A DNA stretch of 15,890 bases from JAKFYM01 sp964612065 (GCA_964612065.1 CAZTCD010000091.1:1-15890), one strand, 5' to 3'. Positions 5,710 to 13,215 are shown, numbered from the stretch's first letter. Numbers and translations are program-made. The notes: generated from the letters alone by a model not told the origin.

Positions 5710-7027
5710 ATTTGTCGTCGGCGCCCACCTTTTTCTTCTTTCCGTGCGTCCAGGCCGAATGCGCGATCGCATCCCAGATCGAAGCCGAATAGCGGTCGCT
5801 GACGGAGAAGGGCATCCGAGCCGTCATCAGCCCGAATACAATGCTCACCGCCGTTACTGCTACCTGGAAGGTAAAAGACAATCCGCTGTCCTGATTGCCC
5901 AGGGCGAAGTAGCGCACTGACGTGAGTGCCATCATTCCCGGCAGCATTGCCACGATTCCTGGAACGGAGAAAACCTGGGACGGCATCCGAAAGAGTCTTC
6001 CAAAACCGAGGCTCAGCACCCCTACGGCAGCCGAGGCCAGATAGGGCGCTGCTCCTGCAGCTCCGGTGACTCTCAGACGGTCGAGCACAAGCCATCCCAC
6101 TACGCCGGTGATCGTGCTCCAGCCGAGCATCTTTTTGGGCACTGTCATCAGCACGCCGAAGCAGCTCACGTTGATCATCACACCCAGTACGGAAACGATC
6201 TGCGTTGTTCGCTTCATGGCCCCAGGCTGCAGCACTTCTTTAAGCTGCATATTCGCAGCCAGATGCTGGAAGAGCAGATAGGCAAGCGCCAGGGCTAAAA
6301 GTGCCAGTGTGGCCTGCATCAGCTTCACCGTTCCCGACACCAGATTCTGTTCGGCAAGCTCGGCGATAGCCGTGGTGAGCGCCAATCCGGGAACGAGAAG
6401 CATGATGCCGCCAATGGCGTATGCCTCGATCGTGATGGGCCCCAGATGGGCATGGGCCACACCGGCCAGCACCAGGGAAGCAAAGGCAGCCATAAAATCG
6501 GAAAAGATGGGGTTTGAAACCTGGCGGGTGAGCACCTTGTGGATCAGGAGCCAGATGAGGGCCGCGATCGTGCCGCTGGCAAGGGCCGTTGTAGGCCGCT
6601 GGTAACCGATGAAGGAGGCCACCCAGCCCATGAGAAATGCGGCCATGGTTGTGATCGGCAGAGAATAACGGCCAACGAGGTGCTTGCTGCCAAGCCCGCT
6701 GGTTGCTGCCGCCAGAGAGATTTTGTCCTGCTCCAGATCATCCAGGATGGATTCCAGCTGGCAGAGCTGGCCGAGATTCGTGCCTGTTTCCCTGATCCTG
6801 GTGAGCGCGGTGGTGGGATCTTCGGGGGTGCGTGGATCGTTCAGGGTAACGAACACTCCCGTAGGCGTGGAGAACACCTCTGTTTCGCGGCCGTAATGAG
6901 CACCAATGCGGATCAGGTTGTCTTCGAGGCGGGAGGTGGGCCCTCCGCTCGAGAGATACTGCCTGGCGAAGGCCATTTGAAAGCTGAGGATTTGTTTGTC
7001 TTTCGGATGCTCAAGGGAGTTCTTCAT
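5708..7027 (-). CDS. Threonine/serine exporter family (ThrE-like) membrane protein
   Basis: A polytopic inner-membrane protein of the ThrE family, which exports threonine and serine by proton motive force. It carries both family halves: an N-terminal cytoplasmic part of about 125 residues starting with the signature SSGGPTSRLEDNLIRIGAHYG, then about ten hydrophobic helices. The second half carries VPGIVAMLPGMMALTSVRY, typical of the ThrE_2 part. The fused two-domain form is the usual one at 400-450 residues. The C-terminus is basic (HGKKKKVG). Start is uncertain: ATG 7027 (439 residues) overlaps greB by 17 bases. A TTG at 7039 follows GGAG at short spacing and would give 443. Either way it is coupled to greB and co-transcribed. 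The actual substrate is inferred from the family. Confidence 0.87.
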   Translation of the reverse strand: MKNSLEHPKDKQILSFQMAFARQYLSSGGPTSRLEDNLIRIGAHYGRETEVFSTPTGVFVTLNDPRTPEDPTTALTRIRETGTNLGQLCQLESILDDLEQDKISLAAATSGLGSKHLVGRYSLPITTMAAFLMGWVASFIGYQRPTTALASGTIAALIWLLIHKVLTRQVSNPIFSDFMAAFASLVLAGVAHAHLGPITIEAYAIGGIMLLVPGLALTTAIAELAEQNLVSGTVKLMQATLALLALALAYLLFQHLAANMQLKEVLQPGAMKRTTQIVSVLGVMINVSCFGVLMTVPKKMLGWSTITGVVGWLVLDRLRVTGAAGAAPYLASAAVGVLSLGFGRLFRMPSQVFSVPGIVAMLPGMMALTSVRYFALGNQDSGLSFTFQVAVTAVSIVFGLMTARMPFSVSDRYSASIWDAIAHSAWTHGKKKKVGADDK

Positions 7028-7574
7028 ATCGCACTTCAAGTATCTCCAGATCTTCTTCGCCCTTGGGTGTGTGAACGGTGACCATCTCTCCCTCTGAGCC
7101 TTTCAAGAGGGCTGAGGCGAGAGGGGAAATCCAGGAAATGCGGCCCCGGGCCGGATCGGTTTCGTCTATTCCCACTATGGAATAGGAGCGCTTTTTACCA
7201 TCCTCGCCTTGTACTTTTACGGTGGCTCCGAAGAGCACTTTCTTTCCGCTCTGTTGTTTTGGGTCCACTGGAACAGCGATGTCGATGCGTTTGGAAAGGA
7301 AGCGCACTCGTTTGTCGATTTCCCTCAGGCGGCGCTTGCCGTAGATATAGTCGCCATTTTCGGAGCGATCGCCATTTGAGGCAGCCCAGCTCACCGTTCT
7401 CACCATGGCGGGGCGTTCCTCATCCAGGAGGCGATTCAATTCGTCCCTCAGGCGCTTGAGGCCCTGAGGGGTGATATAGTTGCGCCCACCGCCGGGTAGG
7501 GTAGGGCCGGAATCTTCGGGGACATCGTCGTCCTCGGGGCCTTCTGTGTCTTCCTTGGTAAAAGCCTTGCTCAT
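7011..7574 (-). CDS. greB: Transcription elongation factor GreB with acidic N-terminal extension
   Basis: GreB rescues backtracked RNA polymerase by stimulating transcript cleavage through its secondary channel. The body aligns with GreB rather than GreA. It has YITPQGLKRLRDELNRLL and ERPAMVRTVSWAASNGDRSENGDYIYGKRRLREIDKRVRFLSKR, then the C-terminal FKBP-like domain (VLFGATVKVQGEDGKKRSYSIVGIDE ... ISWISPLASALLKGSEGE). The acidic tip residues are present (D69 and E72 in GDRSEN). At 187 residues it is about 30 longer than the usual 158. The extra part is an acidic, Gly/Pro-rich N-terminus (KEDTEGPEDDDVPEDSG) with no clear ribosome site before ATG 7574. It overlaps the exporter downstream, an unusual partner for greB. 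Confidence 0.93.
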   Translation of the reverse strand: MSKAFTKEDTEGPEDDDVPEDSGPTLPGGGRNYITPQGLKRLRDELNRLLDEERPAMVRTVSWAASNGDRSENGDYIYGKRRLREIDKRVRFLSKRIDIAVPVDPKQQSGKKVLFGATVKVQGEDGKKRSYSIVGIDETDPARGRISWISPLASALLKGSEGEMVTVHTPKGEEDLEILEVRYEELP

Positions 7575-7682
7575 AAAGAAAATCGCCAGGGGTTTGGGGT
7601 TGGAGTAGGGGGGCCAAGGTTAGGATGACTCCGCTTTTCTTACTTGTGAACCCGGAAAATGGCTATTTTAGGGCAATCTCAC

Positions 7683-7711
7683 TTGATTTGCTGCGGGTAG
7701 CTGAATATAAA
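7683..7711 (+). promoter_or_regulatory. Sigma-70-type promoter of the DUF3465 gene
   Basis: TTGATT (7683-7688), a 17-base spacer, then TATAAA (7706-7711): 4 of 6 and 5 of 6 matches. The leader is about 35 bases and includes the strong ribosome site AGGGGAGG before GTG 7754. Confidence 0.65.
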
Positions 7712-7753
7712 GCCCCTCAAACACGGTTCTTTTGAAAATTAGGGGAGGTTTGC

Positions 7754-8320
7754 GTGAAGGGTTTCGTCGCATTTCTTTGTCTTGGTCTTCTATCGATTTC
7801 GATGGCGGAGGCCGGGAATACCCGCCTCCCTACCTGCAATGATCAGCGGGGCCGTCCCATGCAGGTGGACAACGAGCGAGTTCTCCACCTGAAAAGATCC
7901 ACCAAAAATCAGTATAAAGACCGCGCTTACATTACGGGCGTGTTGGTGGGTGTTTTGAAAGACCGTAAGAGCCATCTCCATCTCGATGTGTTCATCGGCG
8001 AATCTGAAAGCGGCCGCGGCCGTGATTCCGATATCGAAATCATCTACAACAAGGCTTTCGATTATGTGGACAGCCGCTCGGTTCGCCCGGGAATGGAAGT
8101 AAGTGCTTGCGGTGACTTCATCAATGCTTTCGACCGCGCCGGCCACTATCCTCCTTCTCCTGCAGGAGCCATCATCCACTGGACGCATATGTCTCCCCGC
8201 CCTGGCCACCAGCATGGCTTCATGGCGATCGACGGACGCGTATACGGCCAAACTGATCCTCAAGATCGCTTCATGGGCGCTCTTGTAGAAAGCTTCAGCT
8301 TCCTGAAGGTAGCGAACTAA
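7754..8320 (+). CDS. Secreted DUF3465-family protein
   Basis: A 188-residue exported protein. The GTG start is well supported by AGGGGAGG seven bases upstream. The signal peptide is residues 1-20 (hydrophobic core AFLCLGLLSIS, cut after AEA). The mature protein has two Cys (C28 and one in SACGDF), which may form a disulfide. The C-terminal third carries the DUF3465 hallmark GAIIHWTHMSPRPGHQHGFMAIDGRVYG, with HWTH at 142-145 and H152/H154. That family ends in a very similar GVIHWTHxDP..H..GW motif. The middle (VLVGVLKDRKSHLHLDVFIG ... VRPGMEVSACGDF) also has the family pattern of a small beta-barrel-like domain. Function is unknown; the conserved His cluster might bind metal (inference). It is a single-gene unit with its own promoter and terminator. 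Confidence 0.8.
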   Translation: MKGFVAFLCLGLLSISMAEAGNTRLPTCNDQRGRPMQVDNERVLHLKRSTKNQYKDRAYITGVLVGVLKDRKSHLHLDVFIGESESGRGRDSDIEIIYNKAFDYVDSRSVRPGMEVSACGDFINAFDRAGHYPPSPAGAIIHWTHMSPRPGHQHGFMAIDGRVYGQTDPQDRFMGALVESFSFLKVAN

Positions 8321-8340
8321 GGCTCAAAGGCCTGTGAAGA

Positions 8341-8368
8341 AAAAGCCCGCGGTTTCGCGGGCTTTTTT
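8341..8368 (+). terminator. Intrinsic terminator of the DUF3465 gene
   Basis: An 11-bp stem AAAAGCCCGCG (8341-8351) / CGCGGGCTTTT (8356-8366) with loop GTTT, followed by a T-run to 8368. It lies 20 bases after the stop. The symmetric A and T tracts would let it work both ways. Confidence 0.9.
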
Positions 8369-8398
8369 GTTTTCTGCGGCCGCTAATCGAATCATGAC

Positions 8399-8427
8399 TT
8401 GAGCCTTGCTTCGCAACGCAGTACTAA
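8399..8427 (+). promoter_or_regulatory. Possible promoter of the small Cys-containing secreted protein
   Basis: TTGAGC (8399-8404), a 17-base spacer, then TACTAA (8422-8427). The match to consensus is only fair (4 of 6 and 3 of 6). The position fits because the previous terminator ends at 8368 and the gene starts at 8456. Confidence 0.3.
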
Positions 8428-8455
8428 GGCGCGACCCTAAAGCCAAGGAGCTGCC

Positions 8456-8686
8456 GTGAAATCCCTCTTTTTCTTTCTTTCCGCCCTTACCCTCTCCACT
8501 TCCGCTTTTGCCAGCGGCCCTCAAACCGAATGGAATCCGCCTCGCGAGAGCGATCTGCGCCCTTCCGAACGCGTATGTGATTGCTGGGGCTGGATGGATG
8601 ACGGGATGCACCCCGACTTCAAAGGCCGTATGACGGTTTCCGAGTGCATCGAAAACGAAGGCACTACCATCGCTAACTGCGATTGA
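8456..8686 (+). CDS. Small secreted protein with four cysteines, unknown function
   Basis: A 76-residue product starting at GTG 8456 behind a good AAGGAG site. The signal peptide is MKSLFFFLSALTLSTSAFA, cut before SGPQ, leaving a mature peptide of about 57 residues. The mature part is acidic and aromatic. It has four Cys in the arrangement CDC ... C ... C (VCDCWGW, SECIENE, ANCD), enough for two disulfides, plus two Met-Asp turns (WMDDGMHPDF). I do not recognise a family. The clean ribosome site, signal peptide and own terminator make a real gene likely. It is probably a periplasmic or secreted small protein. Confidence 0.72.
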   Translation: MKSLFFFLSALTLSTSAFASGPQTEWNPPRESDLRPSERVCDCWGWMDDGMHPDFKGRMTVSECIENEGTTIANCD

Positions 8687-8705
8687 TCGCTCGCCTTGAG
8701 AATGC

Positions 8706-8743
8706 AAAAAAGCCCGCTCCGTAAGGAGGCGGGCTTTTTTTTT
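8706..8743. terminator. Bidirectional terminator between convergent genes
   Basis: Stem GCCCGCTCC / GGAGGCGGGC (one bulged G) with loop GTAA, flanked by six A on the left and nine T on the right. It ends the small secreted-protein transcript on the plus strand and the aceBA transcript on the minus strand, 12 bases past the aceA stop. Confidence 0.92.
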
Positions 8744-8755
8744 GGTTCAGGACCC

Positions 8756-10021
8756 TTAGTGAACGGCTTCCACGAACTGTTCGGCTTCCGTGGAGTGCTT
8801 CATCGCACTGGTGGAAACTTCTCCACCAGCCACGGTGTTCAGCACGCGGTCGAAGTAGCCGGTGCCCACTTCGCGCTGATGCTTGGTGGCGGTGTATCCG
8901 TCCTTCTCGCCTGCGAACTCTTCGTCCTGGAGCTGAACGTAGGCGGTCATTCCCTGGCGAGCGTAGTTCTTCGCGAGCTCGAAGCTGCGAAGGTTCAGCA
9001 CGTGCCAGCCGGCGAGAGTGATGAACTGGAACTTATAGCCCATCGCGCTCAGCTCGCGCTGGAAGCGGGCGATAGTGGCGCCGTCGAGGTGCTTGCGCCA
9101 GTTGAAGCTGGGCGAGCAGTTGTAGGCGAGGAGCTTGCCGGGGAAGCGAGCGTGTACGGCATCGGCGAAGAGGCGGGCTTCGGCGAGATCCGGGGTGGAG
9201 GTTTCCATCCACACGAGATCGGCGTAAGGAGCGTAAGCGAGGGCGCGGCTGATGGCCGATCCAACGCCGGCTTTGGTTACGAAGAAGCCTTCCGGAGTGC
9301 GTTCGCCGGTGAGAAATTCACGATCGCGCTCATCGATATCAGAGGTGATGAGGCCTGCGGCGTGGGCATCCGTGCGGGCGATGATCAGGGTGGGCACTTC
9401 GCTAACATCGGCGGCCAAACGGGCAGCGGTGAGCGTGCGGATGAACTGGGAGGTAGGCACGAGCACCTTTCCGCCCAAGTGGCCGCATTTCTTCTCGCTG
9501 GCGAGCTGGTCTTCGAAGTGAACGGCGGCGGCGCCGGCTTCGATCATGCTCTTCATCAGTTCGAAGGCGTGGAGGGGGCCACCGAATCCTGCTTCAGCGT
9601 CAGCGATGATCGGCACCATCCAGTCGCGCTCGGCCTTGCCTTCGGATTTTTCGATCTGATCGGCGCGGAGAAGCGCGTTGTTGATGCGTTTCACTACGGC
9701 AGGCACCGAGTTGGCCGGATAGAGGCTCTGGTCGGGATAGGTGTTGCCGGAAAGGTTGGCATCGGCAGCTACTTGCCAGCCGCTGAGGTAAAGGGCTTCG
9801 AGGCCGCCTTTTACATATTGCACAGCTTGAGCGCCGGTCATGGCTCCCATCGAGGCCACATGCTCGCCCTGGTGGAGGCGATGCCAGAGCTTCTCAGCTC
9901 CACGGGTGGCAAGGGTGTGCTGCACTTTTACAGAGGGCTGCAGGCGCTCCACTTCGGCTTGGCTGTAAGGGCGGGTGATTCCTTTCCAGCGGGGCGAGGT
10001 ATTCCAATCGTTCGTGCTCAT
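8756..10021 (-). CDS. aceA: Isocitrate lyase
   Basis: Isocitrate lyase splits isocitrate into succinate and glyoxylate, the first step of the glyoxylate shunt, in the cytoplasm. At 421 residues it is of the short bacterial type (E. coli about 434). The active-site loop KKCGHLGGK (177-185) carries the catalytic C179. ADAEAGFGG (140-148) has metal-binding D141, and HFEDQ (168-172) is intact. ARTDAHAAGLITSDID and YNCSPSFNW supply further substrate contacts, so the enzyme should be active. ATG 10021 follows GGAG at good spacing. It lies 19 bases after aceB and is co-transcribed with it, ending at the shared terminator. No isocitrate dehydrogenase kinase (AceK) gene is next to it. Confidence 0.98.
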   Translation of the reverse strand: MSTNDWNTSPRWKGITRPYSQAEVERLQPSVKVQHTLATRGAEKLWHRLHQGEHVASMGAMTGAQAVQYVKGGLEALYLSGWQVAADANLSGNTYPDQSLYPANSVPAVVKRINNALLRADQIEKSEGKAERDWMVPIIADAEAGFGGPLHAFELMKSMIEAGAAAVHFEDQLASEKKCGHLGGKVLVPTSQFIRTLTAARLAADVSEVPTLIIARTDAHAAGLITSDIDERDREFLTGERTPEGFFVTKAGVGSAISRALAYAPYADLVWMETSTPDLAEARLFADAVHARFPGKLLAYNCSPSFNWRKHLDGATIARFQRELSAMGYKFQFITLAGWHVLNLRSFELAKNYARQGMTAYVQLQDEEFAGEKDGYTATKHQREVGTGYFDRVLNTVAGGEVSTSAMKHSTEAEQFVEAVH

Positions 10022-10040
10022 AGATTCTCCGTAATGGGGT

Positions 10041-11657
10041 TCAGTTCGTTAATGGGGAAGGTACCTGGGTCAAAAGGGTTTCGTAGGCAGGCTTCGTGAG
10101 GAAGTCCACGAAGTCGTGGTGGAGCACAAGGTACTCCATGAGGCCGCGCAACTGTTCGCTGCGCTCTTTGCCTGGATTCAAGCGATCCAGCTCTTCGCCG
10201 AGCACAGTGCGGAATCTGGCCTCGTTAAAGGTGTTTCCTTCTGCGGTTACCGCCTTGAGGCGAATCCATTGCCAGAGCTGGGCGCGGGAAATTTCCGCGG
10301 TGGCGGCGTCTTCCATCAGATTGTGGATGGCCACCGCTCCCTGGCCATCGAGCCAGCGATCCATATAGGTGATCGCCACTTCGATATTGGTGCGAATGCC
10401 GGCCTCGGTTACCGAGCCGGGAAGATCTTTGGGGAAGAGATCGCTGGAGGGAATTTCGTGAGCCGGAGCCTTGGTTTTCTGATCGGCATTTTCACCGAGG
10501 GTGGCCAGGAACAGTTCTTTCACGGGCTTTACCAGATCCGGGTGGGCCACCCACGAGCCATCGAAGCCGATGCCGATCTCACGCTCTTTATCGGCCCGCA
10601 CTTTCTCCAGCGCCACGCGGTTCACTTCCGGATCGCGCCGGGAGGGAATAAAGGCGGACATTCCGCCGATCGCATGGGCGCCGCGGCGGTGGCAGGTTTT
10701 CACGATCAGCTCGGAATAGGCCCGCATGAAGGGAAGGTTCATGGTGAGAACGGAACGATCAGGGAAAGGGGTGGAGGTGTGGGAGAATTTCTTCAGGATA
10801 CTGAAAAGGTAATCCCAGCGGCCGGCGTTGAGGCCGGCGGCATGCTCCCGGAGCTCGAAAAGAATCTCGTCCATTTCAAAGGCGGCCGTGATGGTTTCAA
10901 TGAGAACCGTGGCGCGGATCGTGCCTCGAGGAAGGCCGAGGGCTTCCTGGGCGTGAACGAATACCTTGTTCCAGAGGCGGGCCTCTTCGGCGCTTTCGAG
11001 CTTGGCAAGGTAAAAGTAGGGGCCGGATCCGCGGGCCAGCAGGGCCTCAGCGTTATGGAAGAAGTGGAGGCCGAAGTCAAAAAGCGAGGCGGAAACAGGA
11101 TTTCCGTCCACGAGGAAGTTCCGCTCCAGCATATGCCAGCCTCTGGGGCGCACCACCAAGGTGGCTCCCTTGGCCTGCTGCTCATAGCGCTTTCCATCGG
11201 CTTCGTGCACCAGGCGGCCTCGGGAGGCGGCGAAGAGGCTTTCCTGGGCGCGGAGCACGTTCTCCCAGGTGGGGGAGAGGGAATCCTCGATATCCGCCAT
11301 GAAAACATCGGCGCCGGAGTTCAGGGCGTTCACCATCATCTTGGGTTCGGCGGGGCCGGTGATCTCCACGTGGCGGATACGAAGATCTGGGGGGCAAGGT
11401 GCCACGGCCCAATCCTCTTCGCGGATCGACTGAGTGCTCTTCGGGTAATCCAGGCGGCCGCCGCAGCGGATCCAGTCGAGCTGCTCCAGCCGACGATTCA
11501 GAAGAGTGGTGCGCTCTCTGCCGAAGGTTCTCTGGAGATCGGTGATGAAGCGCACGGCCTCGGGAGTTAACACTCCAGCCTCGCGGGAAGGAGGGCTCAG
11601 AGGAGGTGGCGTGCGTTCTCTTACTTTTTCAGTGGTGGCGATGTTTCGTGCAGACAT
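10041..11657 (-). CDS. aceB: Malate synthase A
   Basis: Malate synthase condenses glyoxylate with acetyl-CoA to malate, completing the glyoxylate shunt with aceA. Its 538 residues match the A isoform (E. coli 533), not the longer G form. Visible signatures are VVRPRGWHM (168-176, catalytic Arg near 170), the metal-binding Glu in VLIETI, and the family pattern EHAAGLNAGRWDYLF. The C-terminal IHNLMEDAATAEISRAQLWQW contains the conserved EDAATAEISR stretch with the general-base Asp. ATG 11657 is the first gene of the unit. A -10 box TATAAG and the proposed operators lie 50-110 bases upstream. It is divergent from the TetR-family gene. Confidence 0.97.
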   Translation of the reverse strand: MSARNIATTEKVRERTPPPLSPPSREAGVLTPEAVRFITDLQRTFGRERTTLLNRRLEQLDWIRCGGRLDYPKSTQSIREEDWAVAPCPPDLRIRHVEITGPAEPKMMVNALNSGADVFMADIEDSLSPTWENVLRAQESLFAASRGRLVHEADGKRYEQQAKGATLVVRPRGWHMLERNFLVDGNPVSASLFDFGLHFFHNAEALLARGSGPYFYLAKLESAEEARLWNKVFVHAQEALGLPRGTIRATVLIETITAAFEMDEILFELREHAAGLNAGRWDYLFSILKKFSHTSTPFPDRSVLTMNLPFMRAYSELIVKTCHRRGAHAIGGMSAFIPSRRDPEVNRVALEKVRADKEREIGIGFDGSWVAHPDLVKPVKELFLATLGENADQKTKAPAHEIPSSDLFPKDLPGSVTEAGIRTNIEVAITYMDRWLDGQGAVAIHNLMEDAATAEISRAQLWQWIRLKAVTAEGNTFNEARFRTVLGEELDRLNPGKERSEQLRGLMEYLVLHHDFVDFLTKPAYETLLTQVPSPLTN

Positions 11658-11708
11658 AAGGCTCTAATAGCGTGGGCAATCCGACTGCGCAAAAAAAAAC
11701 CACGAAAT

Positions 11709-11714
11709 CTTATA
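11709..11714 (-). promoter_or_regulatory. Putative -10 of the aceBA promoter
   Basis: Minus-strand TATAAG, about 50 bases upstream of the aceB ATG. There is no strong -35, suggesting a weak or activator-dependent promoter. The degenerate operator (11716-11733) occupies the spacer directly next to it, which suits repression. Confidence 0.45.
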
Positions 11715-11715
11715 G

Positions 11716-11733
11716 TTAGAGTAAAAAATCTAA
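11716..11733. promoter_or_regulatory. Degenerate operator half of the aceB/tetR gap
   Basis: TTAGAGT followed by four A and AATCTAA forms an imperfect inverted repeat that shares the TTAGAGT core with the perfect palindrome 3 bases away. It overlaps the aceBA promoter spacer. It is probably a second, weaker binding site for the TetR-family protein. Confidence 0.5.
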
Positions 11734-11736
11734 TTG

Positions 11737-11764
11737 CTTTCTTAGAGTTTAAACTCTAAGAAAG
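11737..11764. promoter_or_regulatory. Perfect 28-bp palindromic operator
   Basis: Half-site CTTTCTTAGAGTTT is followed immediately by its exact reverse complement, with the dyad centre at 11750/11751. There is no T-run after it and it sits between divergent promoters, so it is an operator rather than a terminator. TetR-family dimers typically bind palindromes of this kind next to their own gene. The likely binder is the adjacent regulator, acting on itself and on aceBA. Confidence 0.82.
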
Positions 11765-11780
11765 GGCTCGCGCATTTCTG

Positions 11781-11786
11781 TTATAG
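11781..11786 (+). promoter_or_regulatory. Possible -10 of the TetR-family gene
   Basis: TTATAG, 29 bases before the ATG, followed by an overlapping short palindrome ATAGGCCTAT (11783-11792). No good -35 is present. The big palindrome would cover the -35 region and block transcription. Confidence 0.3.
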
Positions 11787-11814
11787 GCCTATTGAGAAAG
11801 ATCGGAGACTATTT

Positions 11815-12471
11815 ATGAGCGAATATGCAGTGGCAGCCGCCGCACCGGCGAAAGCGAGGAAGCGCGCTTCCAATCGCGACCGCATCCTGAGCGAGAGCGT
11901 GGGAATCTTCAACCGCATGGGAGCGGGTTCCACCTCTACAAATCACATTTGTGCCGAGCTGGGCATCAGCCCGGGCAATCTGTATTTCCATTTCAAGAAC
12001 AAGGAAGAGATCGTGTTCGCGATCTTCGAGAGGATGTGCGAGGAAACCTACGCGCTCTGGAAACAGGCGCTTGAATCTCCGCAATTCCTGCCGCCGCTGG
12101 AATTCATCGAGGCATCGATGGAGATTTTCTGGCGCTATCGTTTTTTCCACAGGGAAATGTATCACCTGCGCCGGCAGGACCCGGAGCTTTCCAGGCGCTG
12201 GCACAAGCACCTGGAGAAAACCCGCCGCTTCATGAGAGCCGCGTTTGCCAAGTGGGTTCGTAACGGGCATGTGACCACGGTGGGAGATGCGTTCACCTTC
12301 CGCATGATCAACGACATCGTGCTGGTGACGGCTTCTTCCTTCTTCCAGTTCTATGAGAGCCCGGATCGCCCGGCCACGAACAAGCCGCTCCAGCTCGCGA
12401 ACCAATACCTCGCCCGCTTCCTGCAGCCGTACCTCACGCCTTCCTACTCGCGCACGGTGTTCCCGAACTAG
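11815..12471 (+). CDS. TetR-family transcriptional regulator of the glyoxylate shunt
   Basis: A 218-residue TetR-family regulator. The N-terminal DNA-binding domain spans about 20-68: RDRILSESVGIFNRMGAGSTST, then the helix-turn-helix ICAELGISPGNLYFHFKNKEE (45-65), matching the family pattern ending GxxYxHFxxKEx. The C-terminal ligand/dimer domain contains EIFWRYRFFHREMYHLRRQDPELSRRWH, typical of the TetR subgroup with a PF13972-type C-terminus. An Ala/Lys/Arg-rich tail precedes the domain. ATG 11815 follows GGAG at seven bases. It is divergent from aceBA with the 28-bp palindrome between, so it probably represses itself and the shunt. The effector is unknown; acyl-CoA or a shunt intermediate would make sense. 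The gene ends 3 bases before the convergent peptidase gene. Confidence 0.9.
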   Translation: MSEYAVAAAAPAKARKRASNRDRILSESVGIFNRMGAGSTSTNHICAELGISPGNLYFHFKNKEEIVFAIFERMCEETYALWKQALESPQFLPPLEFIEASMEIFWRYRFFHREMYHLRRQDPELSRRWHKHLEKTRRFMRAAFAKWVRNGHVTTVGDAFTFRMINDIVLVTASSFFQFYESPDRPATNKPLQLANQYLARFLQPYLTPSYSRTVFPN

Positions 12472-12474
12472 GGC

Positions 12475-13215
12475 TTATTCGGCGAGGCTCAAAGTGAGAG
12501 AGGAATCGTGGGATTCCAGCGCCACCTTTCGGCTATAGTTCCAGGTGGCGCGGCGGCCGGGGCGGGTGTCTACATGAGTGAAGGTGCGCCCTCGGCCCAG
12601 GCCGGTGACAATGGAGTATTGGGCCGCCACCCCTTGCACCTGAGAGGGGGAAATTCTGCTTCTTCTACCTCGATCCTCTCTCTCGAAGGCAAAGTCGATA
12701 GCCCGGCATTTTAAATGCTGGGAGGCAGATCGTCCTCCCTGCAAGAGATTGGTGATGGGATCCCGGAAAGCAGAATTCACGATCACGTGAGTGGCCTGAA
12801 TGCGATCGTCGCATGCTAACTTCTGAACCGCTTCGATCATCCGGGGATCCATCACGCAGGCCTTGTAATACATGTGATTCTGAACCGTGGTGGTAGTGGT
12901 TCCCCTTGGCGTGAATTCTGTCAGTGTCACGCCACCGGTGCGTACGGAGTTCTTTAGGCCCCAGTGAATATACTCTCCTCGTTTCGCTTCAAAATGTACC
13001 TTTTGAGCCATTCCTGCGCAGAAGCGGTAATATACGGTGGGCATGGGAATAGTGCTATGCGGATCGATCGGATGGAAATTCAGGCGCTTCTCTGTGTCTC
13101 TCAGGGCACCATCGTCGCCAACGTACTTTTCGAGTAGATCGGCGATCGGATCGACGGCTGCAAACGAGCTGTTCGATAAGAGGAGGGTCGCAAATGCTAT
13201 GAGGAGTATCTTCAC
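12475..13215 (-). CDS. Exported M15-type (D-Ala-D-Ala carboxypeptidase-like) peptidase
   Basis: A 246-residue exported protein. The signal peptide is residues 1-19 (MKILLIAFATLLLSNSSFA). The C-terminal half matches the peptidase M15A fold: SAFRDP (148-153), SQHLKCRAIDFAF (165-177) and FTHVDTRPG (212-220). These give the expected zinc ligands H167, D174 and H214, so it is probably an active peptidoglycan peptidase or a peptidoglycan-binding relative. The N-terminal half (20-135) is not recognised and has Cys at 66, 120 and 135. GTG 13215 follows the stop of the previous gene with no gap, and AAGGAG eight bases upstream supports it. It is the last gene of the minus-strand unit, convergent with the regulator, with no terminator in between. 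Confidence 0.78.
   Translation of the reverse strand: MKILLIAFATLLLSNSSFAAVDPIADLLEKYVGDDGALRDTEKRLNFHPIDPHSTIPMPTVYYRFCAGMAQKVHFEAKRGEYIHWGLKNSVRTGGVTLTEFTPRGTTTTTVQNHMYYKACVMDPRMIEAVQKLACDDRIQATHVIVNSAFRDPITNLLQGGRSASQHLKCRAIDFAFEREDRGRRSRISPSQVQGVAAQYSIVTGLGRGRTFTHVDTRPGRRATWNYSRKVALESHDSSLTLSLAE

Noticed and set aside
8696..10099. Long plus-strand reading frame (467 codons) opposite aceA
   Set aside because: It is a shadow of aceA: no ribosome site or family features, Gly/Ala/His-rich composition caused by the codon use of the opposite gene, while aceA has intact catalytic motifs.
10116..11570. Long plus-strand reading frame (484 codons) opposite aceB
   Set aside because: Same reason: antisense shadow of a clearly functional malate synthase gene.
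11737..11764. Palindrome as a transcription terminator
   Set aside because: The stem is AT-rich, has no loop and no T-run, and sits between divergent genes. An operator fits better.
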